The position numbers and the translations under genes were made by a program. Below the pieces are notes generated by a model, which was not told where the DNA came from, ran no database searches, and saw only the letters and a program-made list of their open reading frames with translations. Of a stretch of 39,313 nucleotides of DNA, positions 27,360 to 34,711 are shown one piece after another. Within the stretch, counting starts at the first letter, position 1. Each line of letters opens with the position of its first letter. Origin of the DNA: Silicimonas sp. (lineage in GTDB: Bacteria > Pseudomonadota > Alphaproteobacteria > Rhodobacterales > Rhodobacteraceae); NCBI GenBank assembly GCA_022826385.1, contig JAJDUZ010000039.1, positions 1-39,313 on the forward strand, given 5' to 3'.

Positions 27360-27374
27360 TGAACGAGTGTTCAC
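27359..27374. promoter_or_regulatory. Operator-like palindrome GTGAAC-GAGT-GTTCAC at the ivd promoter
   Basis: A perfect 6-base inverted repeat with a 4-base spacer overlapping the end of the -10 box and the start site. Its size and form are typical of TetR-family operators, and acyl-CoA dehydrogenase operons are often controlled by such repressors. No regulator gene is in the window, so the identity of the repressor is inferred only. Confidence 0.65.
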
Positions 27375-27391
27375 CAACCGGGGGCTGATCC

Positions 27392-28555
27392 ATGTTCATG
27401 GCATCCATGCGTTTCGATCTGGGCGAGGATATCGAGGCGCTGCGCGACACCGTGCATCGCTGGGCACAGGACCGCGTGCGCCCGATGGCCGGTGAGATCG
27501 ATGCGTCGAACGCGTTTCCGTCCGAGCTTTGGCGCGAGATGGGGGATCTGGGTCTTTTGGGGATCACGGTCGACGAAGCCTATGGCGGGGCCGAGATGGG
27601 GTATCTGGCCCATGCCGTCGCGGTCGAGGAAATCGCGCGGGCCAGCGCCAGTGTCAGCCTGTCCTATGGCGCGCATTCGAACCTCTGCGTGAACCAGATC
27701 AAGCTGAACGGCACCGATGCCCAAAGGGCGCGGTACCTGCCGAAGCTTGTGTCGGGCGAACATGTGGGTGCGCTGGCGATGAGCGAGGCGGGGTCCGGCT
27801 CGGACGTCGTGTCGATGTCGCTTAGGGCCGAGAAGCGGAACGACCATTATCGGCTGAACGGCACCAAGTACTGGATCACCAACGGTCCCGACGCCGACAC
27901 GCTGGTGGTCTACGCCAAGACCGACCCCGACGCGGGTTCGAAGGGGATCACGGCATTCCTGATCGAGAAATCGATGACCGGGTTCAGCACCAGCCCGCAT
28001 TTCGACAAGCTGGGGATGCGCGGCTCGAACACGGCCGAACTGATCTTCGAGGATGTCGAAGTGCCGTTCGAAAATGTCCTTGGCGAAGAGGGCCGGGGGG
28101 TCGCCGTGCTGATGTCGGGGCTGGACTATGAACGCGTCGTGCTGGCCGCCATCGGGCCGGGAATCATCGCCGCCTGCATGGACGAGATCATGCCCTATAT
28201 GGCCGAGCGCAAGCAGTTCGGACGCCCCATCGGGTCGTTCCAGCTGATGCAGGGCAAGATCGCCGATATGTACACCGCGATGAATTCTGCGCGGGCCTAT
28301 GTCTATGAAGTGGCCAAGGCCTGTGACCGGGGAGACGTGACCAGGCAGGATGCGGCGGCGTGCTGTCTTTATGCCTCGGAAGTCGCGATGCAGCAGGCGC
28401 ATCAGGCGGTTCAGGCCATGGGCGGGGCGGGTTTCATGGCCGACCATCCGGTGGCGCGGCTCTTCCGCGACGCCAAGCTGATGGAGATCGGCGCGGGCAC
28501 GTCCGAGATCCGCCGGATGCTGATCGGCCGCGAGCTTCTGGAAACAGTCTGTTGA
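27392..28555 (+). CDS. ivd: Isovaleryl-CoA dehydrogenase
   Basis: 387 residues from ATG 27392. The protein is a full acyl-CoA dehydrogenase: N-terminal helical domain, LAMSEAGSGSDV in the middle, YWITNGPDADTLVVYAKT, then KLGMRGSNTAELIFEDV and a C-terminal RLFRDAKLMEIGAGTSEIRR. The LDYERVVLA motif places a Glu (E247) where isovaleryl-CoA dehydrogenases have their catalytic base, and the N-terminal FDLGEDIEALRDTV is typical of the same group. It would oxidise isovaleryl-CoA in leucine breakdown using FAD. It is the first gene of an operon with a defined promoter/operator. Confidence 0.9.
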   Translation: MFMASMRFDLGEDIEALRDTVHRWAQDRVRPMAGEIDASNAFPSELWREMGDLGLLGITVDEAYGGAEMGYLAHAVAVEEIARASASVSLSYGAHSNLCVNQIKLNGTDAQRARYLPKLVSGEHVGALAMSEAGSGSDVVSMSLRAEKRNDHYRLNGTKYWITNGPDADTLVVYAKTDPDAGSKGITAFLIEKSMTGFSTSPHFDKLGMRGSNTAELIFEDVEVPFENVLGEEGRGVAVLMSGLDYERVVLAAIGPGIIAACMDEIMPYMAERKQFGRPIGSFQLMQGKIADMYTAMNSARAYVYEVAKACDRGDVTRQDAAACCLYASEVAMQQAHQAVQAMGGAGFMADHPVARLFRDAKLMEIGAGTSEIRRMLIGRELLETVC

Positions 28556-28845
28556 TTCCAAGACAAGTGTTGATCGTTACGGCGATCTTGTGTCTGCTCG
28601 CAGGTGGGCTGGGCCTTTGGGCTGGAATCGAACGTGTTTCTCTCAACGAAACCGATGTCATCACTGCGGCTGCAGCCCGCTGGAGTGCGGAAACCGGCAA
28701 TGACGACCTGTCGTCCTGCGTCGCCTTTCCACATTCGGCTGGGGAAATGTGGTTAGAGGTGAGCTGCGGCATGGGGCAGGACAAGAAGACATATCTATTC
28801 GACAAACGGGGGCGGTTGGTGACGCCGGACGAGGGGGCGACATGA
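28552..28845 (+). CDS. Single-helix membrane protein of unknown function
   Basis: About 97 residues if started at TTG 28552, which overlaps the ivd stop. GTG 28567 is an alternative start. Residues 5-27 form one membrane helix (LIVTAILCLLAGGLGLWAGI), and a small soluble domain follows with two Cys (SSCVAF and VSCGMG) that could bond in the periplasm. It ends in an ATGA overlap with the next gene. No family recognised. It appears to be an envelope gene threaded through a catabolic operon. Confidence 0.6.
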   Translation: MIPRQVLIVTAILCLLAGGLGLWAGIERVSLNETDVITAAAARWSAETGNDDLSSCVAFPHSAGEMWLEVSCGMGQDKKTYLFDKRGRLVTPDEGAT

Positions 28846-29333
28846 CCTTGCGCCTTGTGAACTGGATCGTTCTCGTGGTCGCCGCCATCATCATGTCGAC
28901 GATCGTGGTACGGGCCGACACGCAGGACAACGTGTTGTCCTGTTTCGACCAGTTGGGCCAGACGACCGAGTGGTCCGAATGCCTGAACACGATGTTTGCG
29001 CCTTGTGCCGAACTGGAAGTCGGGGGCGATGACCATATAGCGTGCCTGACCGAGCAGCGCGCCCAGTGGCGCGACGCGAAATTTCAGGCGGAAACCAAGG
29101 TGTTGGCACGGTTGACCGAAGACGGGCTGACCGAATTGTCGGGCCTGATGCTGGCCTGGCCGAAATTTGTCACCGACAAATGCAACGCGGTCGGGGAATC
29201 GCGGGCGGCGATCAGCGCCGAAGCGGCCAATCTGGGCTGCCAGGTGTCGGAACTGGCATTGCTGACCAATGAAATGACCGCCTGCCTGTCCGGGGCGTCA
29301 ACCGAAGCCTATTGCCAGCTTCGGGACGAGTGA
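28842..29333 (+). CDS. Secreted Cys-rich protein, LprI/DUF1311-like
   Basis: 163 residues from ATG 28842, overlapping the previous stop. Residues 1-25 are a signal peptide (WIVLVVAAIIMSTIVVRA). The mature domain has regularly spaced Cys residues (LSCFDQLGQTTEWSEC, FAPCAEL, HIACLTEQRAQWRDAK), the pattern of the LprI-N/DUF1311 group that includes lysozyme inhibitors. A second member of the same group lies at 31507-32022, so the two are probable paralogues. Lysozyme inhibition is a family role and is not shown here. The next gene starts inside its stop codon. Confidence 0.7.
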   Translation: MTLRLVNWIVLVVAAIIMSTIVVRADTQDNVLSCFDQLGQTTEWSECLNTMFAPCAELEVGGDDHIACLTEQRAQWRDAKFQAETKVLARLTEDGLTELSGLMLAWPKFVTDKCNAVGESRAAISAEAANLGCQVSELALLTNEMTACLSGASTEAYCQLRDE

Positions 29334-30889
29334 CCTCAGACGCCCGCACCCTCGGTTTTGCCGACAACTTTGACGCGCTGCGGGCCGGGTTCGATTGGGC
29401 CCTGCCGGATCAACTGAACATGGCCGTCGAGGTCTGCGACCGCTGGGCGGTCACGGACCCCGGTCGGGTCGCCATCATCGATCTGTCCGGGTCGGGACGC
29501 CGCGACATCCGCTATGCCGAGCTTTGGACGCTGTCGCGCCGGGTACAGAAAGCGCTGGAAGCCTGCCGGGTCGGGCCGGGGGACCGTGTGGGGGTTCTGC
29601 TGTCGCAATCGCCGCTTTTGGCCGCCGCCCATATCGCGATCTGGCGGATGGGCGCGATCTCGGTGCCGCTTTTTACCCTGTTCCAGCATGACGCGCTGGC
29701 CAGCCGCCTGACCGACAGCGGCGCCGCCGTGGTCATCAGCGACGAAGCAGGCGAGGCCGCACTGGCGCCGTTCGAGCTGACGGTTGTCACCGAAGACGCC
29801 TTGCCGGCATCGACGCAGGCCGGACCGGCGGCGCAGACCGGCCCCGAGACGCCCGCCTGCCTGATCTATACTTCGGGCACCACCGGCGCGCCCAAGGGTG
29901 CGTTGCATGGGCACCGGATGCTGGCCGGCCACTTGCCCGGCGTCGAGATGAGCCATGACCTGCTGGGCCGCTATGGCGATGTCCTGTGGACCCCGGCGGA
30001 TTGGGCGTGGATCGGCGGTCTCTTCGACGTGTTGATGCCGGGGCTGGCGCTGGGTGTACCCGTCGTTGCGGCGCGAATGTCGAAATTCAGCGTCGAAGAA
30101 TGCGCGAGGATCATCCGCGATGCCTCTGTGCGCAATGTGTTTTTTCCACCAACCGCGCTTCGGATGCTGAAAGCGGCGGACGCCCACCTTCCGGGCCTCC
30201 GCTCGGTTGCCAGTGGGGGCGAGCCCTTGGGGGCCGAGATGCTGGCTTGGGGCCGCGAGGCGCTGGGCGTGACGATCAACGAGTTCTATGGCCAGACCGA
30301 ATGCAACATGGTCGCCAGTTCCTGCGGCGCGCTGTTCGATGCGCGTCCGGGGGCCATCGGCAAGGCGGTGCCGGGCTTTGAGGTTGCGGTGATCGACGAC
30401 AGCGGCCAACCGACATCCGGCGAAGGCGACATTGCGGTGCGACAGGGCGCGGCTTCGATGATGCTCGAATACTGGAACAAGCCATCAGAAACACAGGAAA
30501 AATTTCGCGGTGACTGGCTGGTCACCGGAGATCGCGGCGTGATCGAGGACGGCTTCATTCGCTTTGTCGGACGCGAGGACGATGTCATCACCTCGGGCGG
30601 CTACCGGATTGGCCCGGCCGAGATCGAGGATTGCCTGCTGACCCATCCAGCCGTGGCCACAGTCGGCGTTGTCGGCAAGCCCGACCCGGTCCGGACCGAG
30701 ATCGTGAAGGCCTATGTCGTTTTGAAGGCCGGACACGCCCCAACCGAAGCCGAGTTGCAGGATTGGGTCAAATCGCGGCTGGCCAGCTATTCCTATCCCC
30801 GCGAAATCGCGTTTCTCGACGCCTTGCCGATGACCGTGACGGGCAAGGTGATCCGCAAGGCGTTGAAGGCGCAGGCCAGCCGCGAGTGA
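29330..30889 (+). CDS. AMP-dependent acyl-CoA synthetase
   Basis: 519 residues from GTG 29330, which overlaps the previous stop (GTGA). The ANL-family motifs are intact: LIYTSGTTGAPKGALHGH (AMP-binding P-loop), FYGQTECNM, GDWLVTGDRGV, FVGREDDVITSGGYRIGP and the catalytic Lys of VTGKVIRKALK at the C-terminus. The shape resembles medium-chain or acetoacetyl/short-chain acyl-CoA synthetases of roseobacters. It activates a carboxylic acid with ATP and CoA. Together with ivd the operon suggests branched-chain or short acid use, although the exact substrate is open. Confidence 0.9.
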   Translation: MTSDARTLGFADNFDALRAGFDWALPDQLNMAVEVCDRWAVTDPGRVAIIDLSGSGRRDIRYAELWTLSRRVQKALEACRVGPGDRVGVLLSQSPLLAAAHIAIWRMGAISVPLFTLFQHDALASRLTDSGAAVVISDEAGEAALAPFELTVVTEDALPASTQAGPAAQTGPETPACLIYTSGTTGAPKGALHGHRMLAGHLPGVEMSHDLLGRYGDVLWTPADWAWIGGLFDVLMPGLALGVPVVAARMSKFSVEECARIIRDASVRNVFFPPTALRMLKAADAHLPGLRSVASGGEPLGAEMLAWGREALGVTINEFYGQTECNMVASSCGALFDARPGAIGKAVPGFEVAVIDDSGQPTSGEGDIAVRQGAASMMLEYWNKPSETQEKFRGDWLVTGDRGVIEDGFIRFVGREDDVITSGGYRIGPAEIEDCLLTHPAVATVGVVGKPDPVRTEIVKAYVVLKAGHAPTEAELQDWVKSRLASYSYPREIAFLDALPMTVTGKVIRKALKAQASRE

Positions 30890-30891
30890 CC

Positions 30892-31281
30892 TCAGACGAC
30901 GCGCACTGGGGCGAAGCGGTCCGGTATTGCGACGATCTGGTGGGGATCGGCATAGATCGTGACGCCGGGCCGGGGCGAGCGCAGTTCCTCCATCGGCACC
31001 CCGATGTCGCGCATCAGCCACGCCATATAGCGCGCTTGCGAAACATGGGCGCCGGCCGCGTCGCGAAACCAGCAAATGCCTTGGCGCCGACCCTGCCGAC
31101 CGACCCGGCGTGATAAGCAATCGGGTACCTCGAGTTCCTTGTTGAACCACCTGTAAAGACGCACGATTTCCCGATGCCGCCAGTCCGAGGGATCGTGGCG
31201 GGGCAGGTCGTCTGTTTGAAACAACCCCAGACCGGCCCGGCAATGCGGGTCGCGCCGGGGATGGGCGAAACGGATATACAT
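30892..31281 (-). CDS. Conserved hypothetical protein (MYIRF...YADPHQIVA type)
   Basis: 129 residues from ATG 31281. The open frame continues upstream to 31467, but the sequence from MYIRFAHPRRDPHCRAGLG onward matches the start of a widespread small protein family of proteobacteria. Family landmarks are an N-terminal F-x-x-P-x-x-D block with GLFQ, a central W-F-x-x-x-L, a conserved CWFRDAAGAHV, and a C-terminal SPRPGVTIYADPHQIVAIP. The function is not known to me. It is convergent with the acyl-CoA synthetase gene, and only two bases separate the two stops. No clear ribosome-binding site supports the start, so the N-terminus is tentative. Confidence 0.65.
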   Translation of the reverse strand: MYIRFAHPRRDPHCRAGLGLFQTDDLPRHDPSDWRHREIVRLYRWFNKELEVPDCLSRRVGRQGRRQGICWFRDAAGAHVSQARYMAWLMRDIGVPMEELRSPRPGVTIYADPHQIVAIPDRFAPVRVV

Positions 31282-31506
31282 GTCAGGATGCCCGCCCGGG
31301 TCGGGGCGGCCTTTCTTCGAGATGTCAAAAAACAGTCGCGGCGGGTGACCCCGCGCGATCAGCTTTTGCGGTCGGCAAACTGCCGGATTTTCAGGACGGG
31401 ACAGAACATGCCCAACTCCCTTGATCTCGAATGACCCGCGTTTAGCGCCGGTGGTTTTGCGCTTCAACTCTTCTCAAATCGGTGCGCGGTTCCTATCTGT
31501 AACCTG

Positions 31507-32022
31507 ATGTTTTTGCGCCTCAGTTCATTTGCAGCGGCAGCATTGGTGCCGATCTCGTTGCACGCGACCGAGCATGAGATTGAGACCTATGGGACAATCC
31601 TGGACACCTGTTATGCCGCGGCCACCGGTCCCGACGACTTGAAGGCTTGTATCGGCCAGATGTCGGGCGCCTGCATGGAGGCCGAGGAGGGCGGGTATTC
31701 CACCCTTGGCATGTCCTCCTGCACCAATGCCGAGGCGCAGGCGTGGGACCGCTATCTCAACCTTGAATACAAGGCGACGGTGGCCGGTCTAAGAGCGATG
31801 GACACCGAGGAAGCGGCGTATTTCCCGGAGTTTGCCAAGCGGGTTGAAAACCTGCGCACGGCGCAACGCGCGTGGATCACCTTTCGCGACAGCGAATGTG
31901 GGCTGGCCTATGCCATGTGGGGCTCGGGCTCGATGCGGAACATCGCGTGGGCCAGTTGCCAGTTAGAGATGACCGCGACGCGGACGATCGAGTTGAAATT
32001 TCTGGGAGAGGAAATGCGATGA
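31507..32022 (+). CDS. LprI/DUF1311 family secreted protein
   Basis: 171 residues with a signal peptide (residues 1-20, MFLRLSSFAAAALVPISLHA). The mature part has the LprI-N pattern: LDTCYAAATGPDDLKACIG, CTNAEAQAWDRYLNLEYKA, then AQRAWITFRDSECGLAYAMWG. The AQRAWI..RDSEC motif is a hallmark of the group, whose characterised members inhibit lysozyme in the periplasm. It overlaps the EcsC gene by four bases (ATGA) and is a paralogue of the gene at 28842-29333. Confidence 0.85.
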   Translation: MFLRLSSFAAAALVPISLHATEHEIETYGTILDTCYAAATGPDDLKACIGQMSGACMEAEEGGYSTLGMSSCTNAEAQAWDRYLNLEYKATVAGLRAMDTEEAAYFPEFAKRVENLRTAQRAWITFRDSECGLAYAMWGSGSMRNIAWASCQLEMTATRTIELKFLGEEMR

Positions 32023-32801
32023 CCGAGAGTGTCTTGGTGCCCCATGTGGAAACCGTGCTGCGTGCGCAGGATGCCTATCGCGCCGCACCTCCGTCGATCC
32101 TGCCGCGCACCATCCGCGCGGTGGCGGGCCCGTTCGAAAAGCTGACCGAAGGCTTGATCCCCGCCGAAGCCATCGAAGCCGCTATTCGAGGCGCTGACTG
32201 GGCTGCCGCAAGCTCGATCCGCAAGGCATCGATTTCGCATGATTTTTCCGATCTGGAAGCGTGCGAGGATGCCGTTGCCGAAGTGCGCCGCTGGGCCTTG
32301 GGCTATGCCGTGACGGGGGGCGGGGCCGCGGGCGCGTTCGGGGCGTTCGGGCTTCTGGCAGATGTGCCTGCAACCGTCGCGCTGGCGCTGAGGACGACAC
32401 GGCTGGTCGGGCTTTGCTATGGCTTCGGCGCGGATACCGAGGCCGAGCGCATCCACATCCTGGATGTGTTGCAGCTGGCCGGCGCGAACAGCCGCGACCA
32501 ACGGGACGAGGCGATGGCCCGCCTGGCCAAGGGCCGTGCCGAGATGGGGCAGGAGGATTGGCAGAAGATCGCGAAGCTGGCCGGGCAGACCACCGGCTCG
32601 GTCGCAGCAACGCGACGGGTGGCTGTAACGCTTGGCATCAACCTCTCGACCCGCAAGGTGGCGCAGCTTGCACCTGTTCTGGGCGCCGCCGTGGGCGCAG
32701 GTGTTAACGCTGCGTTTCAGACGGATGTCGCGAACGCCGCACAGTTTGCCTATCGGGCGCGTTGGCTGGAAGTGAACGAGCAGATTTTGGACGTGGTTTG
32801 A
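32019..32801 (+). CDS. EcsC-family protein
   Basis: 260 residues from ATG 32019 inside the LprI-like stop. The protein is helical with Gly/Ala-rich segments (GYAVTGGGAAGAFGAFGLLA and VLGAAVGAGVNAAFQ) and the block ALRTTRLVGLCYGFG...HILDVLQLAGA, which define the EcsC family. The family takes its name from a Bacillus gene beside an ABC transporter; its biochemical role is not settled. No ABC transporter is present here. Being coupled to an LprI-like gene suggests an envelope-related job, which is inference. Confidence 0.85.
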   Translation: MTESVLVPHVETVLRAQDAYRAAPPSILPRTIRAVAGPFEKLTEGLIPAEAIEAAIRGADWAAASSIRKASISHDFSDLEACEDAVAEVRRWALGYAVTGGGAAGAFGAFGLLADVPATVALALRTTRLVGLCYGFGADTEAERIHILDVLQLAGANSRDQRDEAMARLAKGRAEMGQEDWQKIAKLAGQTTGSVAATRRVAVTLGINLSTRKVAQLAPVLGAAVGAGVNAAFQTDVANAAQFAYRARWLEVNEQILDVV

Positions 32802-32864
32802 AACAATCCGCTGTCGCATTTTTACGTTAATGGGTTGAGAGGTTTTGATTGGTAATCCCGGCCC

Positions 32865-34136
32865 ATGCTGGATGAACGATCAAGCCCACCAAGCGGGGGG
32901 GTACCCCCTGTCGAGCGCCGCGTCGAGCTGCGCCCCAAGTCTGGGGAAGCGCCGTTTGATCTGAAAGAAGTCTTCTTTTCACGTACGGATGCCCGTGGGG
33001 TCATACAGGCCGGCAACTACGTTTTTCGACGTGTGGCGGATTACGACTGGTCCGATCTGATGGGGGCCCCGCACCGGTTGATCCGGCACGAAGACATGCC
33101 CAAGGGCGTGTTTTGGTTAATGTGGAAGACCATTCAGGATGGCGTTCCAATCGGGGCTTATGTGAAAAACAAGGCCCGTGATGGTCTGCATTACTGGGTG
33201 TTTGCATCGGTCGTGCCATGCGAAGACGGCTATTTGTCGTCTCGGATCAAACCGGTTGGGCCGCTCAGGGATGTGGTTGAGGCCGAGTATGCGGCCTTGC
33301 GCAAGTTGGAACAGGAAGAAGGTTTAAGCCCCGAGGAAAGCGGGCTTGCACTTTTGGCGCGATTGAAGGACCTCGGGTTTCCTGACTACAACCGGTTCGA
33401 AGCACATGCGTTCAGCGAAGAACTGTTGGCGCGCCAACGCGGCCTTGGTCAGATCGAAGATGGCGGCATCTTGCGGCATCGCAGGATGCTGGAGGCGGCG
33501 GACAATTTGAAAACCGCGACCGATGCCCTGATCCGCGAGTTTGAAGTGGTTCGGATCGTGCCGAACAACATGCGTGTCATGGCCTCGCGGCTGGAAACCA
33601 CCGGTGGGCCGTTTACAGCTTTGTCGGGGGATTATGGGGCGATGTCGACCGAGATCTCGCAATGGTTCGAGCATCACGTCGTGGGCGAAAAAAGCAACTT
33701 CGCAACCATCAGCACCAGCGTGAACAACTCGATGTTTCTGGGCGGCGTGTCGAAGATCATTGACGAGTGTCATATCGCCTTGCAGGGCGACCGCCGTCTT
33801 CCCGACGGTATGAACATGGATGCCGAGCGGGCGCGGCTGTCGGCGCTCTCGGCCCAATATCACGAGGACTCCCGGCGCGGGCGGGCGGCTGTTGCCGAAG
33901 AAGCGCGACGCATTCTGGACTCGTGCAACCAGATGCGCCGCCACGTCCTTGGGCTCAGCACCACGCGCGTGCTTTGCAAGATCGAAAGCGCGCGTATGGG
34001 CGCGACGGGTGAAGGATTGGACGATATCATTGGCCAGCTTGGCCGCTTTCAGGACAGGGTCGCCGAGCGCTTGACCCGGATCGAGGATCTGAGCGGACAA
34101 ATCCGGACACTTGCCGAGCAGGAAAGCACGCCATGA
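32865..34136 (+). CDS. Soluble PAS sensor protein with a degenerate chemoreceptor-like tail
   Basis: 423 residues with no membrane segment. Residues 32-130 are an Aer-type PAS domain: EVFFSRTDARGVIQAGNYVF, then APHRLIRHEDMPKGVFWLMW and GAYVKNKARDGLHYWVFA, the flavin-binding pattern of aerotaxis receptors. The rest is mostly helical. Residues 230-268 (IVPNNMRVMASRLE, then GGPFTALSGDYGAMSTEIS) resemble the first half of a chemoreceptor signalling hairpin, but the conserved tip that binds CheA/CheW is not recognisable. It may sense redox or ligand state and act through partners. Start ATG 32865 has only a weak ribosome-binding site. Confidence 0.75.
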   Translation: MLDERSSPPSGGVPPVERRVELRPKSGEAPFDLKEVFFSRTDARGVIQAGNYVFRRVADYDWSDLMGAPHRLIRHEDMPKGVFWLMWKTIQDGVPIGAYVKNKARDGLHYWVFASVVPCEDGYLSSRIKPVGPLRDVVEAEYAALRKLEQEEGLSPEESGLALLARLKDLGFPDYNRFEAHAFSEELLARQRGLGQIEDGGILRHRRMLEAADNLKTATDALIREFEVVRIVPNNMRVMASRLETTGGPFTALSGDYGAMSTEISQWFEHHVVGEKSNFATISTSVNNSMFLGGVSKIIDECHIALQGDRRLPDGMNMDAERARLSALSAQYHEDSRRGRAAVAEEARRILDSCNQMRRHVLGLSTTRVLCKIESARMGATGEGLDDIIGQLGRFQDRVAERLTRIEDLSGQIRTLAEQESTP

Positions 34137-34272
34137 CGGGTGACACCGCGTCGAATAGTCTCTCTCTGGGCGAAGGGGTCGGCTGCGTTATTGACCCCGG
34201 CGAACGGGCAGAGTACGCCTCACATCCGAACGCGTCTGGTGCGAAAGCACCCCGAAACCAGGAGCCCGCCCG

Positions 34273-34638
34273 GTGGAAGACCTGCTAAGAGAATACCTTC
34301 CGATCCTGATTTTCCTCGGAATCGCCGTGGCTTTGGGCCTTGTGCTGATCCTTGCGGCGGTCATTGTCGCTCCGAAAGACGCCGACCCCGAAAAACTCTC
34401 GGCCTATGAATGCGGCTTCAATGCCTTCGACGACGCGCGCATGAAATTCGATGTGCGCTTCTACCTCGTCTCGATCCTGTTCATCATTTTTGACCTCGAG
34501 ATCGCGTTCCTGTTCCCATGGGCCGTGGCCTTTGGTGACCTCAGCGACGTGGCGTTCTGGTCGATGATGGTCTTCCTTGTCGTGCTGACGGCAGGCTTCG
34601 CCTATGAATGGAAGAAAGGCGCGATGGAGTGGGAGTGA
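34273..34638 (+). CDS. nuoA: NADH-quinone oxidoreductase subunit A
   Basis: 121 residues from GTG 34273, with AGGAG ten bases upstream. Three membrane helices and the conserved loop [22 protein letters not shown] are diagnostic of NuoA/ND3; the Cys in that loop is the ND3 active/deactive switch cysteine. NuoA lies in the membrane arm of complex I near the quinone site. It opens the nuo operon in this window. The 136-base gap before it contains TTGACC at 34191 with a poor -10 box. A strong intrinsic terminator-like hairpin follows 40 bases after its stop. Confidence 0.97.
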   Translation: MEDLLREYLPILIFLGIAVALGLVLILAAVIVAPKDADPEKLSAYECGFNAFDDARMKFDVRFYLVSILFIIFDLEIAFLFPWAVAFGDLSDVAFWSMMVFLVVLTAGFAYEWKKGAMEWE

Positions 34639-34677
34639 CCCGCGCCTGACGTCAAACTTTCGCCGAAAACCCGAGCT

Positions 34678-34709
34678 AGCCCTTTTGCATTGAAGCGAAA
34701 GGGCTTTTT
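34678..34709 (+). terminator. Intrinsic terminator or attenuator after nuoA
   Basis: AGCCCTTTTGC (34678-34688), loop ATTGAA, GCGAAAGGGCT (34695-34705), with one T-G wobble in an 11-base stem, followed directly by TTTTT. This is a well-formed Rho-independent terminator. The 3' arm includes AAAGGG eight bases before the ATG of the next gene (34712), so the same hairpin could hide that gene's ribosome-binding site. Confidence 0.8.
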
Positions 34710-34711
34710 CA

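Noticed and set aside
30892..31467. Full 191-residue reading of the minus-strand gene after the acyl-CoA synthetase
   Set aside because: The first 62 residues lack protein-like character, and the recognisable family begins at MYIRF, so the start was placed at 31281.
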